From: Muribaculaceae bacterium
GTDB lineage: Bacteria > Bacteroidota > Bacteroidia > Bacteroidales > Muribaculaceae
Direction of reading: 5' to 3'
NCBI GenBank assembly: GCA_017399915.1
Contig: JAFQAS010000057.1
Coordinates: forward strand, 1-56,657
Length of the DNA stretch: 56,657 nucleotides
Part shown: positions 42,014-50,280 of the stretch, piece by piece
How the letters are laid out: the number at the start of each line of letters is the position of its first letter
How positions within the stretch are numbered: position 1 is the stretch's first letter
The notes under the pieces: model-generated
Databases searched by the model: none
Seen by the model: the letters and a program-made list of their open reading frames with translations, nothing else
What the model was told of the DNA's origin: nothing
Position numbers and translations under genes: made by a program

Positions 42014-43200
42014 AATCAATGAAGAAAAACGGTTTGTTGAACCTTGGCTATGTTGCCAATCTTAAGACATGTAGAAACGAGCTAAATCAAATGCTCGCGG
42101 ATGAGAAACAAGTTGGCACATCGGAACTCAACGCAATAGTTGAAAATGCTACGATTGTATATGTGAATCGATATGGTTACGAAAAAGACCGCGATGGTTC
42201 AAATATCTCAAAAGCAAAGGCTGTGTACCTCTACTTCCAAACTGGACTTAGCGATATGAATGGCAATCCTATCATAGGATGGTTTGAACGCAAACCCAAA
42301 GAACAAGTCTTTAAGGGTGTTACTTGGGGAACAAAAGCAAGCCTTGACCTGAAAATTCGCAAAAGCAAAATGTTTCGCCTTGGAGAATTGTATTTTGACA
42401 AAGAGGCTGACGGCCTTGCATTCCTCGAGGATATTGCTGCCAGCACAATTCCTGAAACATGGTCGTTCAAGAATAAGCCAACTGCGATTAATCACCCCAT
42501 TTTGAAGTCGTATATCGAAAACACATTTGATGTGTTGAGGAAGGAGGCTGAAAGAGGAGCGAAGAACAAGTTGGTATATAGCCAAGATGGGAAACATTTG
42601 GTGTTCAATACAAATCTTTTAGACCGATTCTTTCATGAGGTTCTAATTGTTGCAGATGTGCGCAAACAACCCGATGGCAGCGCTATGCTTGTGAATCCAC
42701 GTCGCGTAAGAGGAGATTTGGAATTGCGTAAATTTGGCGTTCCTCGTGGAGTGAAGCCTGAGCAACCAAGGTTTTTTGAAAAAGTAGAAGAGGTAATATA
42801 TCAGCCTACATGGGCAATCGATAAGGATTTTGATAAATTCCGACATATAATCGATGAGCGTCGCAATCGATTCCCTGCAGAAATGCAAAATGGTTCGTCA
42901 GACGAATTGGCTCGCAAACTCGATGACGCTATTAAGTTTGCTGTTGCCATTGCGCAACGCAACTACAAATTTGTCGTTCCCATGTACCGCCCACAAACCG
43001 GACAGATACAATTGCTGATGCCAATTTATTTGAATGGTACATATAGCAGTAAGCCTGACTTCGCATTAATTCTCACTCCCGACAAGGAGAACGAGTATTA
43101 TATTCCCGAAACGATATTGCCACTTGATGCGGTATATCAAAATGCTCGCCTTATTGCTAAACCCGATGACACATGGTTGAATCCCGATACAATATTGTAG
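41998..43200 (+). CDS. DUF3825-domain protein
   Basis: The start at ATG 41998 gives 400 residues; the longer frame would need a TTG start. The C-terminal two thirds follow the DUF3825 pattern as I remember it: PETWSFKN...PILKSYIENTFDVL, FNTNLLDRFFHEV, IDERRNRFP, then AIAQRNYKFVVPMYRPQTGQ, IQLLMPIYL and a closing NARLIAKPDDTWL. DUF3825 is found with OST-HTH RNA-binding modules and is suspected to act on RNA. Here no OST-HTH is obvious, only a charged N-terminal region. It lies 178 nt from the CRISPR array, under operator 1. Confidence 0.8.
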   Translation: MEKNLKSMKKNGLLNLGYVANLKTCRNELNQMLADEKQVGTSELNAIVENATIVYVNRYGYEKDRDGSNISKAKAVYLYFQTGLSDMNGNPIIGWFERKPKEQVFKGVTWGTKASLDLKIRKSKMFRLGELYFDKEADGLAFLEDIAASTIPETWSFKNKPTAINHPILKSYIENTFDVLRKEAERGAKNKLVYSQDGKHLVFNTNLLDRFFHEVLIVADVRKQPDGSAMLVNPRRVRGDLELRKFGVPRGVKPEQPRFFEKVEEVIYQPTWAIDKDFDKFRHIIDERRNRFPAEMQNGSSDELARKLDDAIKFAVAIAQRNYKFVVPMYRPQTGQIQLLMPIYLNGTYSSKPDFALILTPDKENEYYIPETILPLDAVYQNARLIAKPDDTWLNPDTIL

Positions 43201-43237
43201 CGACAAAAGCATGAGTGAGTAAACGAAATTGGTGCCT

Positions 43238-43311
43238 AATGGTTCCAAATATCAAGGAACCATTAATGGCGTAAAATTATTTGCGTGCTATGAAAAGAGG
43301 TCTTACCTTTG
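43238..43311 (+). promoter_or_regulatory. Palindromic operator 2 and promoter of the basic protein
   Basis: AATGGTTCC-N9-GGAACCATT recurs exactly at 43238-43264. After 15 nt comes TTTG (43280-43283), then 20 nt to TACCTTTG (43304-43311), the same geometry as operator 1. The match extends through the transcribed leader to the NSWW codons. Confidence 0.85.
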
Positions 43312-43338
43312 CACTGTCAAAACATCGAAACCACCACG

Positions 43339-43782
43339 ATGCTTGACAACGGAAATAGTTGGTGGAAACCCTGGAAATTATCTTTTTTTAATTCGATGAA
43401 AGGCCAAAAGAAAAAACAATTGGAGAGAGCAAAACAAGTAGCAGCTGAAGCAAATGCTCGCCGCAAAGTAAATAAGAGTTGGACCCAAGAGGAGCGCCGA
43501 CGCCGATATAAGCAAGCTGCGATAGCTCAAGCTTGCGCGAAAGCCACAGCATTGATTGCCACTGAGTGCTTTGACGGGATAATCCTTCAGTTGAATGATC
43601 GCAATGAATCAAAGTCATATAGCTCACGAAAACGCATATTGCGAAGGGTTATAGAGAAGCGTCAAGCTCAATCGGTTCATCGAACAATAGGTCGCACATG
43701 TAACCGATTTGCAAATCATATGACGATACGCAGTGTGAGCAAAAGTGTAGGTGATTTACATCGATTGAGTTTTTGCGTGTGA
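43339..43782 (+). CDS. Highly basic protein of unknown function
   Basis: The start at 43339, downstream of the promoter, gives 147 residues (MLDNGNSWWKPWKLSFFNS). The upstream codons of the open frame cover the -7 box and cannot be translated from this promoter. The body is rich in Lys, Arg and Gln (GQKKKQLERAKQVAAEANARRK, EERRRRYKQAA, SSRKRILRRVIEKRQ) and mostly helical, so nucleic-acid binding is likely. Its first 11 residues resemble the leader peptide at 41948. No family recognised. Confidence 0.65.
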   Translation: MLDNGNSWWKPWKLSFFNSMKGQKKKQLERAKQVAAEANARRKVNKSWTQEERRRRYKQAAIAQACAKATALIATECFDGIILQLNDRNESKSYSSRKRILRRVIEKRQAQSVHRTIGRTCNRFANHMTIRSVSKSVGDLHRLSFCV

Positions 43783-43800
43783 TGACAAATGGATGTGTCG

Positions 43801-43874
43801 AATGGTTCCATTTTGCTTGGAACTATTATAGTCGATAAAATATTTTGCGAGCAAAAAGAAACGATGTAATTTTG
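43801..43874 (+). promoter_or_regulatory. Palindromic operator 3 and promoter of the helicase operon
   Basis: AATGGTTCC-N9-GGAACTATT (43801-43827) has one mismatch in the right arm. After 16 nt comes TTTG (43844-43847), then 19 nt to TAATTTTG (43867-43874). The leader to the ATG at 43945 contains a GACGG-CCTATT-CCGTC hairpin. Confidence 0.82.
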
Positions 43875-43944
43875 CAGAAAATCTTTAACTTAAAATCATA
43901 AAAGGCGACGGCCTATTCCGTCAAAAAACAAAAAAAAGGAAATC

Positions 43945-44397
43945 ATGAAAAACATGACAATTTCAGCAGTAGCCGCAAAGGCTCTCCCGGCGCTCTCAGG
44001 AGCATCAGTGACTTTCAATCCCGAAAAGAATGTGTATCTCACTCTTGGTTACACAAGCAATGCCGGCAATACCTATTTCAAAGCCGTAAGGTTTTCAGAT
44101 CGACTTGCCGTACACTACGACATAGGTCAAGGCTATTGCCACACGTTCCTCAATGGCATAACCCTCTTTGCTTGGGACGGACAGAAGGCAGTCATTATAG
44201 GCAAGCGCACATGGGGTGGCTATAATTGGTGTTGTTTCTCAGAACACTTTGCAAAGAATCAAACCATTCTCATGTTGAAAGATTACCTCAATGGCCAGGT
44301 AAAGGCATTGGGACAATATGTAGATGAACAGCAACTACTATCGTTCTCACGTCAAATGGTGGAAGATGTTCATAACTACCAAAGAAGAATCGCTTAA
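43945..44397 (+). CDS. Small hypothetical protein, paralogue of the next gene
   Basis: The 150-residue protein has a compact beta-rich centre with GYTSNAGNTYFKAVRFSDRL, then TFLNGITLFAWDGQKAVII, and a helical C-terminal third (NGQVKALGQYVDEQQLLSF). The order of blocks (GN.Y, the (V/I)RF.DR strand, (T/Y)LN.I, F.G) repeats in the protein at 44424, so they are ancient paralogues. Function unknown. It is the first gene of a three-gene operon ending in a PIF1-like helicase. Confidence 0.75.
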   Translation: MKNMTISAVAAKALPALSGASVTFNPEKNVYLTLGYTSNAGNTYFKAVRFSDRLAVHYDIGQGYCHTFLNGITLFAWDGQKAVIIGKRTWGGYNWCCFSEHFAKNQTILMLKDYLNGQVKALGQYVDEQQLLSFSRQMVEDVHNYQRRIA

Positions 44398-44423
44398 TTA
44401 CTAACCTCAAAACAAATAATACT

Positions 44424-44936
44424 ATGGCTACATTTGAAAAAGCAATGACAAAAGATTTGTTCGACAACCTACTCCCAACTTATGGAAACACTCGTAAAGC
44501 AGTTCCTGCTTGGGATGAGGGTCAAAAAATGTTTCTCCTTGGGAACTATGAAAGCTCGAGCGGTAACTATTACTACGAGGGAATTCGTTTCTGTGATAGA
44601 ATAGTTATAAAGGAAAAAGTTAGTCTTTGGAATACTTGGACCTATCTTAATAGTATTGAGGTTTACGCATTCAATGGCACACGTCTTGAACTCGTGCAAA
44701 AGTGCGACTACAACAAGGTGTTTAGAAATGAGGAATTTGTGCGTAGCGAGTCGGAGCGAATGATTAGCGATTACGTAAAAGGCTGTCTTAAGGCACAAGG
44801 CGAGTTGCCCGATGAGGAGCAAATTCGACTCGAAGCTCATAAAGTCGTAGACGGAAGCTACAAAAGTTTCTTGTCGCCCGATTTCAACAAACAACTAACC
44901 CGAATTCTTCCACAACTTAAAGCACTCAACGCATAA
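44424..44936 (+). CDS. Small hypothetical protein, paralogue of the preceding gene
   Basis: The 170-residue protein shares blocks with its neighbour: FLLGNYESSSGNYYYEGIRFCDRI, then WTYLNSIEVYAFNG, then an acidic helical end (KAQGELPDEEQIRLEAHKVVDG) aligned with KALGQYVDEQQLLSFSRQMVED. Sequence identity is low but the layout is the same. It starts 26 nt after its paralogue, and the helicase starts 21 nt after it. The pair may form a heterodimer; that is a guess from the arrangement. Confidence 0.75.
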   Translation: MATFEKAMTKDLFDNLLPTYGNTRKAVPAWDEGQKMFLLGNYESSSGNYYYEGIRFCDRIVIKEKVSLWNTWTYLNSIEVYAFNGTRLELVQKCDYNKVFRNEEFVRSESERMISDYVKGCLKAQGELPDEEQIRLEAHKVVDGSYKSFLSPDFNKQLTRILPQLKALNA

Positions 44937-44957
44937 CTATAAAAAACACACAATAAG

Positions 44958-47006
44958 ATGATTGACAAAAACAACAAAGAGCAACTTCAGGCTTACGATT
45001 TCATAGCCAACACAAATTCAAGTTTCTTCTTGACCGGTCGTGCAGGTACGGGAAAGACAACCTTTCTTCAAAGTGTTCAGAAGAGCGTGAATAAGAATTT
45101 TATCACCTTAGCTCCAACCGGAGTGGCGGCAATCTTGGCTGGTGGTGATACTATACATTCATTCTTTGGGTTGCCATTGGAGGTGTGTGCTCCCGGTACA
45201 TGTGGAAAAATGAATAAGGCACGAATCCTGACGTTGATCCATGCCGATACAATCATTATAGATGAGGTGTCGATGGTGAGATGCGACATTATAGATGCCA
45301 TTGACTACACGATGCGAAAGGTGTTGCGCACAACATTGCCTTTTGGCGGAAAACAGGTTGTGTTTATTGGCGATATGTTCCAACTACCACCCGTAGTGAA
45401 ATCGGGCGTGGAAAAAGAAATACTTCGCGATATATATCGAACCGAAGAATTCTTTTTCTACAAAGCCAATGTGATAAAACGAATGGGATTGACAAAAATT
45501 GAGTTCCAAAAGGTCTATCGTCAAGATGAAGATCCTACCTTCCTTCGCATTTTGGAAAATGTGCGAATGAATAAAGTAGCTCCTGAAAATATAATGGAGC
45601 TAAATAAGCGAGTTGTGTCGCCTTCAATCGAAGATGGCATGGTGATTACTCTTGCTTCGGTGAATAAAACTGCCGACAAAATCAACCAAAAAAGATTGGC
45701 TGATATCGATGCTGAGGAGTTTGTGTATGAAGGAAGTGTAACCGGTCGATTTGAAGAGAAAAAGTTTCCGGTAGAATATGAATTGCGTCTAAAGGTAGGG
45801 GCACAAGTGATGTTCACTCGCAATGATATTCAACGCCGTTGGGCAAATGGAACACTTGCAAAGGTTGTGAAACTAAATAAAGATGAGATTCATGTGGAAT
45901 TGGAAAGTGGTGACACGTATGTAGTGCCATGTTGTTCATGGGATTCATATAGTTATGAATATGACAGGGAATCCAAAAAGATAAAAAAGGAAACGATAGG
46001 CACTTTTACACAGTATCCGCTTAAACTTGCATGGGCTATCACTGTTCATAAGAGTCAAGGAATGACATTTGAAAAAATGGCGATTGATTTAAGCTATGGC
46101 TTCTTTGTGCCGGGACAATTATATGTTGCCTTGAGCCGTTTGCGCTCGCTTAATGGCCTTTTTCTTTCAAAAAATGTCATACCACAATATGTCAATACAA
46201 ATCGAGAAATTATCACATTTGCTATCGGATATAATGATGATAAAGTGATAAATAATGAAATAGAATGTGGAAAAGCGGTGTTTGAGCCGTTGCAAAATAA
46301 TGATTATGATGAAGCCGCAAAACAATATTTGTTGTTGGTGGCAAAAAAATCAGAAGAAGGAGATATAAAAGAGGCGCTACGATTATCAAAACGTCTTCTT
46401 GATACAATTATTTGTGATGAAGGGTTATATGGTTGTGTGGAAAATGTGCCTAACGAACTATCTGAGGTCGATCATTGGACATATCACTTCTTGTATTCAT
46501 TGCTATGCCTTTATAGCGGTAAATTTGAAGTGGCATTGGAATATATCGATAAAGTTTTGGCTAAACATCGATGTCCGGAGGCTTTGTATGTGAAATCGCG
46601 AACATTGGCGAAATTAGAACGATACAAAGATGCTGATGAAGTGAATGTCGCTCTCTGTGAGGGTTTTGAGATGGCAACTCCCGATGCGAAAGTGTTGTAT
46701 ATGGTTGCTATGGTCAACGAGATGTATGTGGGAGATCCAGGTATCGACTTGATGAAAAAAGTGGTAGAAATTCGGCCTAAATATGACAATGGAATTATGG
46801 CATTACGAATGCTTATGCAGCGTAAAGGGTTGAAATTGGCAGAAGCTTCTGACTCTCCATGTGAACTTGTCGATGCGTTTAATTCCGACATGAGTTCTGA
46901 TGAGTTTCTTGAAAGGGTGAAAACTTGTCGCAAGGAATCCCCACAATCGGTGAAGCTTCTTGAAAGAAGAATAAAAGCTTTAATGGTCGGGAATAATGCC
47001 GACTAA
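44958..47006 (+). CDS. PIF1-like ATP-dependent DNA helicase with TPR-like C-terminal region
   Basis: The first 430 residues are a superfamily 1B helicase: Walker A GRAGTGKTTF (about 26-35), Walker B IIIDEVSM, GDMFQLPPVV, and the C-terminal UvrD-like motif TVHKSQGMTFEKM with YVALSRL. This is the PIF1/RecD2-like type common in Bacteroidetes, unwinding DNA (and RNA-DNA or G4 structures) 5' to 3'. The last 250 residues are helical repeats of TPR type (YSLLCLYSGKFEVALEYID). It is the last gene of the operon under operator 3. Confidence 0.88.
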   Translation: MIDKNNKEQLQAYDFIANTNSSFFLTGRAGTGKTTFLQSVQKSVNKNFITLAPTGVAAILAGGDTIHSFFGLPLEVCAPGTCGKMNKARILTLIHADTIIIDEVSMVRCDIIDAIDYTMRKVLRTTLPFGGKQVVFIGDMFQLPPVVKSGVEKEILRDIYRTEEFFFYKANVIKRMGLTKIEFQKVYRQDEDPTFLRILENVRMNKVAPENIMELNKRVVSPSIEDGMVITLASVNKTADKINQKRLADIDAEEFVYEGSVTGRFEEKKFPVEYELRLKVGAQVMFTRNDIQRRWANGTLAKVVKLNKDEIHVELESGDTYVVPCCSWDSYSYEYDRESKKIKKETIGTFTQYPLKLAWAITVHKSQGMTFEKMAIDLSYGFFVPGQLYVALSRLRSLNGLFLSKNVIPQYVNTNREIITFAIGYNDDKVINNEIECGKAVFEPLQNNDYDEAAKQYLLLVAKKSEEGDIKEALRLSKRLLDTIICDEGLYGCVENVPNELSEVDHWTYHFLYSLLCLYSGKFEVALEYIDKVLAKHRCPEALYVKSRTLAKLERYKDADEVNVALCEGFEMATPDAKVLYMVAMVNEMYVGDPGIDLMKKVVEIRPKYDNGIMALRMLMQRKGLKLAEASDSPCELVDAFNSDMSSDEFLERVKTCRKESPQSVKLLERRIKALMVGNNAD

Positions 47007-47034
47007 AGCGAAAAGCGATGGGAAAAGATGTGAT

Positions 47035-48060
47035 TTATATCAAATCCAAGAGGTGGTTGATGTCGTTGTAGGTTGTGGTCCAGGAGGTGACGAAGCGGAC
47101 GATGGAGTGGGTTTCGCCTTGGGGACCCCATAGCTCGAAGCTTGCGTGTTGGCGTAGGCGGTCGATGAGATCGTTGGGGAGGCGGAAGAATTGTTGGTTA
47201 GTGGGGGAGTCAACGACTGTTTCGTAGCCTCGTGTGGTGAATTCTTCTTTTAGTTCCATGGCCAAATCAACGGCGTAGCGACCGATGCGCATATATAGGT
47301 CGTCGGTAAATAGTGCCTCGAATTGCAATCCGAGCAGACGGCCTTTGGCGAGTAATGCTCCGTGTTGTTTCATGAGCGGAGTCATGTTTTTGAGCAACGT
47401 GGGATTGGTCACCACCACTGCTTCGCCCATCATCGCTCCCATTTTTGTGCCACCAATGTAGAACACATCGGCCAATCGTGCGATGTCTTTAAGGGTCACA
47501 TCACATTCGTCGGCAGCGAGTCCGTAGCCCAATCGTGCGCCGTCGATATAGAGCGGAATCTGGGCATCGTGGCACACTTGGCTCAAAGCTTCAAGCTCGT
47601 TGAGAGTGTAGATAGTGCCATATTCGGTGGGGAAAGAGATATACAACATTCCCGGAGCTACCATGTGAAGGAATGTCTCGTCGCGATAGAATTCATTGAT
47701 ATAATGTTCCACTTCCTCGGCCCACACTTTGCCTTGATGCTGAGGGAGGGTGAGCACCTTGTGTCCGGTAGCTTCGATAGCTCCGGCTTCGTGCACGTTG
47801 ATATGCGCACTTTCGGGGGCTAACACACCCTCATGGCGCGCCAATAAGCCATCGATGATAGTGGCGTTTGTTTGTGTGCCACCTACCAATAGGAATACTT
47901 GCGCATGAGGAGCACCGCAAGCCTCACGAATGAGCCGGGTGGCGTTTTCGGTGTAATGGTCGCAACCGTAGCCCACGGTGTGCTCGAGGTTAGTGTCGAC
48001 GAGTCGTTGTAACACTTCGGGGTGAGCCCCTGCCATATAGTCGGAATCGAAGTATATCAT
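47035..48060 (-). CDS. ltaE: Low-specificity L-threonine aldolase
   Basis: The 341-residue PLP enzyme (fold type I) splits threonine and allo-threonine to glycine and acetaldehyde. It starts with FDSDYMAGAHPEVL and has the PLP-contacting Asp in LYIDGARLGYGL and the Schiff-base Lys in FYIGGTKMGAMMGE. Length fits the family. A -7-like TATCTTTG lies on the minus strand at 48088-48081, 20 nt from the ATG, without a clear -33. Confidence 0.9.
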   Translation of the reverse strand: MIYFDSDYMAGAHPEVLQRLVDTNLEHTVGYGCDHYTENATRLIREACGAPHAQVFLLVGGTQTNATIIDGLLARHEGVLAPESAHINVHEAGAIEATGHKVLTLPQHQGKVWAEEVEHYINEFYRDETFLHMVAPGMLYISFPTEYGTIYTLNELEALSQVCHDAQIPLYIDGARLGYGLAADECDVTLKDIARLADVFYIGGTKMGAMMGEAVVVTNPTLLKNMTPLMKQHGALLAKGRLLGLQFEALFTDDLYMRIGRYAVDLAMELKEEFTTRGYETVVDSPTNQQFFRLPNDLIDRLRQHASFELWGPQGETHSIVRFVTSWTTTYNDINHLLDLI

Positions 48061-48127
48061 GATATTGTAGTTTAATCATACAAAGATATAAAAACAGATT
48101 AATAAAACATATGAAATTTTGCTCTTT

Positions 48128-48157
48128 TTGAAATCACGGAAATAATTGCTAAATTTG
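48128..48157 (+). promoter_or_regulatory. Promoter of the HEXXH peptidase gene
   Basis: TTG (48128-48130) and TAAATTTG (48150-48157) are 19 nt apart, placing the transcript start about 23 nt before the ATG. Confidence 0.78.
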
Positions 48158-48184
48158 AGGATTGGAAAATAATAACAATACCAT

Positions 48185-50209
48185 ATGAAAAGAATGATTA
48201 AACGATTAGTTTTAGCAATTATGATTGTGATGAGTGTGAATAATATTAGTGCGCGGGTGATTGATGATGCCGCAGTGGCCGAATTAGTGGGGCAGATGAC
48301 TGCTGATGATGCGTCGGTTGATGGCAAGTTGTTGCAACGCGGTGCATCGCAAGTGGCAGCCCTTTGGCAAACTGAAGATGGCACGGCTGAGGCGTTTGTG
48401 CAGTTTGTGAAAGATAACTATGCCGCATCGCCTGAGGCTCGTCGCGAATTGTTCGACAAATTGAGCACAGCCTACGAGGTGTTGCTCGGCACACAAAACC
48501 AAGTGGCAATCGAATTGAGTTTGCCAACGATTTTAGCCGGTCCCGAGCCTACAAATATTGATTATATCATGAGTGCGTTTAATCCATATTCGCATTTGTG
48601 GAACGACCTCTATGAAAATAAGGTGGCATTTATCACCATTCTCAATTTCCCTAATTTCACGCTTCAAGAAAAGAATGAGATGGGCGGGAATTGGAGCCGT
48701 GAACAATGGGCTTACGCTCGCATGGGCGACATGTTCACTTCGCGAGTGCCTGCTGCATTAAACAAAGAGGCGGCACAAGCTAATGCCGATGCCGAGAATT
48801 ATATCGCATCGTATAACATCATGATGGGGCATCTCCTCGACAAGAAAGGGAATAAATTGTTCCCCGAAAATATGGTGTTGCTTTCGCACTGGAACCTCCG
48901 CGACGAGATAAAATCAAACTATGCCAACTTGCCTAATGCTCGCGAGAAACAAGAGATGATATATCAAGTGATGTTGCGTATCATCGACGGAACAATTCCG
49001 TTAGAGGTGATAAACAATGGCGCATATGATTGGGCTCCTTATAGCAACCTCACATGGAAAGATGGAGCAGAGGTGACTTTGGCTGCCGAAGATACTCGCC
49101 GATATGAACGCATATTGGCTCACTATAAAACAATGCTCAAAGTTGACGAGTATGAGCCACAACGCCCCACCGGAATTGCCCGAAATTTTGAGAGCGGAAT
49201 GGAGATTGCTCCCGAAGAGATTGAGGCATTGTTTGTGAATCTTATTTCGTCGCCACAAGCCAAGAAAGTGGGAAAATTGATTAAAAAACGCCTTGGCCGC
49301 GACCTTCGTCCTTACGATATTTGGTATGACGGATTTAAGAGCCGTAGCGCAATCTCGGAAGATGATCTCACAGCGCAAACACGTGCTAAATATCCTACTC
49401 CCGAAGCGTTTGAAGCAGATATGCCTCGTATGCTTGTAGAGTTAGGCTTCTCTGACGCTGATGCACAATTTATCGCAAGTAAAATAAAGGTGCAAGGTGC
49501 TCGTGGTTCGGGTCACGCATGGGGTGCCGCCGGTCGTTGGGAACATTCGCTTCTTCGCACACGCATAGGAAGTGAAGGAATGGACTATAAGGGTTATAAT
49601 ATCGCCGTACATGAGTTTGGTCACAACGTGGAGCAAACTATCGACTTATATCTCATCGACCATTTTATGATGGCAGGAGTGCCTAACACCGGATTTACCG
49701 AAGCGTTGGCTTTCGTGTTCCAAAAACGTGACCTCAAATTGCTCGGATATGACCAACAAATCGATGACAACACCACACTTGATATTTTCTGGGGATTGTA
49801 TGAGATAATGGGAGTGTCGTTGGTTGATATGCGTGTGTGGCAATGGCTATATGCCCACCCCCAAGCCACTGCTGCCGAACTTCGTGATGCCACTATCGCG
49901 ATAGCCAAAGAGGTGTGGAACAAATATTATCAACCTGTGCTTGGAGAGAAGGATTCGCCCATCTTGGCGGTGTATTCTCACATGGTAAATTCGCCTATGT
50001 ATCTCCCTTATTACCCATTGGGGCACATTGTGGAATTCCAGCTCGAAGAACATCTCGCAAAATTCACCGACAAGAAAGCCTTTGCCGACGAGTTGATGCG
50101 CATCTACAAACTTGGTCGCTTGACACCTAACCATTGGATGCAACAAGCCGTAGGCGCAAGCGTAAGCACCGACCCAATCCTCAATGCCGTAGATAGAATT
50201 GTGAAATAA
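48185..50209 (+). CDS. Secreted gluzincin metallopeptidase (HEXXH)
   Basis: The 674-residue protein has a signal peptide (RMIKRLVLAIMIVMSVNNISA) and a zinc site HEFGH (NIAVHEFGHNVEQT), with a likely third ligand in the downstream helix GFTEALAFVFQ. The helical build around the site recalls the M2/M3 group of oligopeptidases, but I cannot place it in a named family. It probably digests peptides in the periplasm. It has its own promoter and terminator. Confidence 0.82.
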   Translation: MKRMIKRLVLAIMIVMSVNNISARVIDDAAVAELVGQMTADDASVDGKLLQRGASQVAALWQTEDGTAEAFVQFVKDNYAASPEARRELFDKLSTAYEVLLGTQNQVAIELSLPTILAGPEPTNIDYIMSAFNPYSHLWNDLYENKVAFITILNFPNFTLQEKNEMGGNWSREQWAYARMGDMFTSRVPAALNKEAAQANADAENYIASYNIMMGHLLDKKGNKLFPENMVLLSHWNLRDEIKSNYANLPNAREKQEMIYQVMLRIIDGTIPLEVINNGAYDWAPYSNLTWKDGAEVTLAAEDTRRYERILAHYKTMLKVDEYEPQRPTGIARNFESGMEIAPEEIEALFVNLISSPQAKKVGKLIKKRLGRDLRPYDIWYDGFKSRSAISEDDLTAQTRAKYPTPEAFEADMPRMLVELGFSDADAQFIASKIKVQGARGSGHAWGAAGRWEHSLLRTRIGSEGMDYKGYNIAVHEFGHNVEQTIDLYLIDHFMMAGVPNTGFTEALAFVFQKRDLKLLGYDQQIDDNTTLDIFWGLYEIMGVSLVDMRVWQWLYAHPQATAAELRDATIAIAKEVWNKYYQPVLGEKDSPILAVYSHMVNSPMYLPYYPLGHIVEFQLEEHLAKFTDKKAFADELMRIYKLGRLTPNHWMQQAVGASVSTDPILNAVDRIVK

Positions 50210-50229
50210 AAGACGAATAAATAATATCA

Positions 50230-50255
50230 AAGGGAGCCTTGATTGGGGCTCCCTT
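50230..50255. terminator. Hairpin terminator between the peptidase gene and glnA
   Basis: AAGGGAGCC (50230-50238) pairs with GGCTCCCTT (50247-50255) around an 8-nt loop. It lies between convergent genes. Confidence 0.85.
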
Positions 50256-50280
50256 GTTGTATAGAGTTGTGTGATGTTGA

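Noticed and set aside
43945..44936. The two small proteins as csx27 or csx28 equivalents
   Set aside because: They lack transmembrane helices and an R-X4-H motif, lie beyond another regulated gene set, and have their own promoter.
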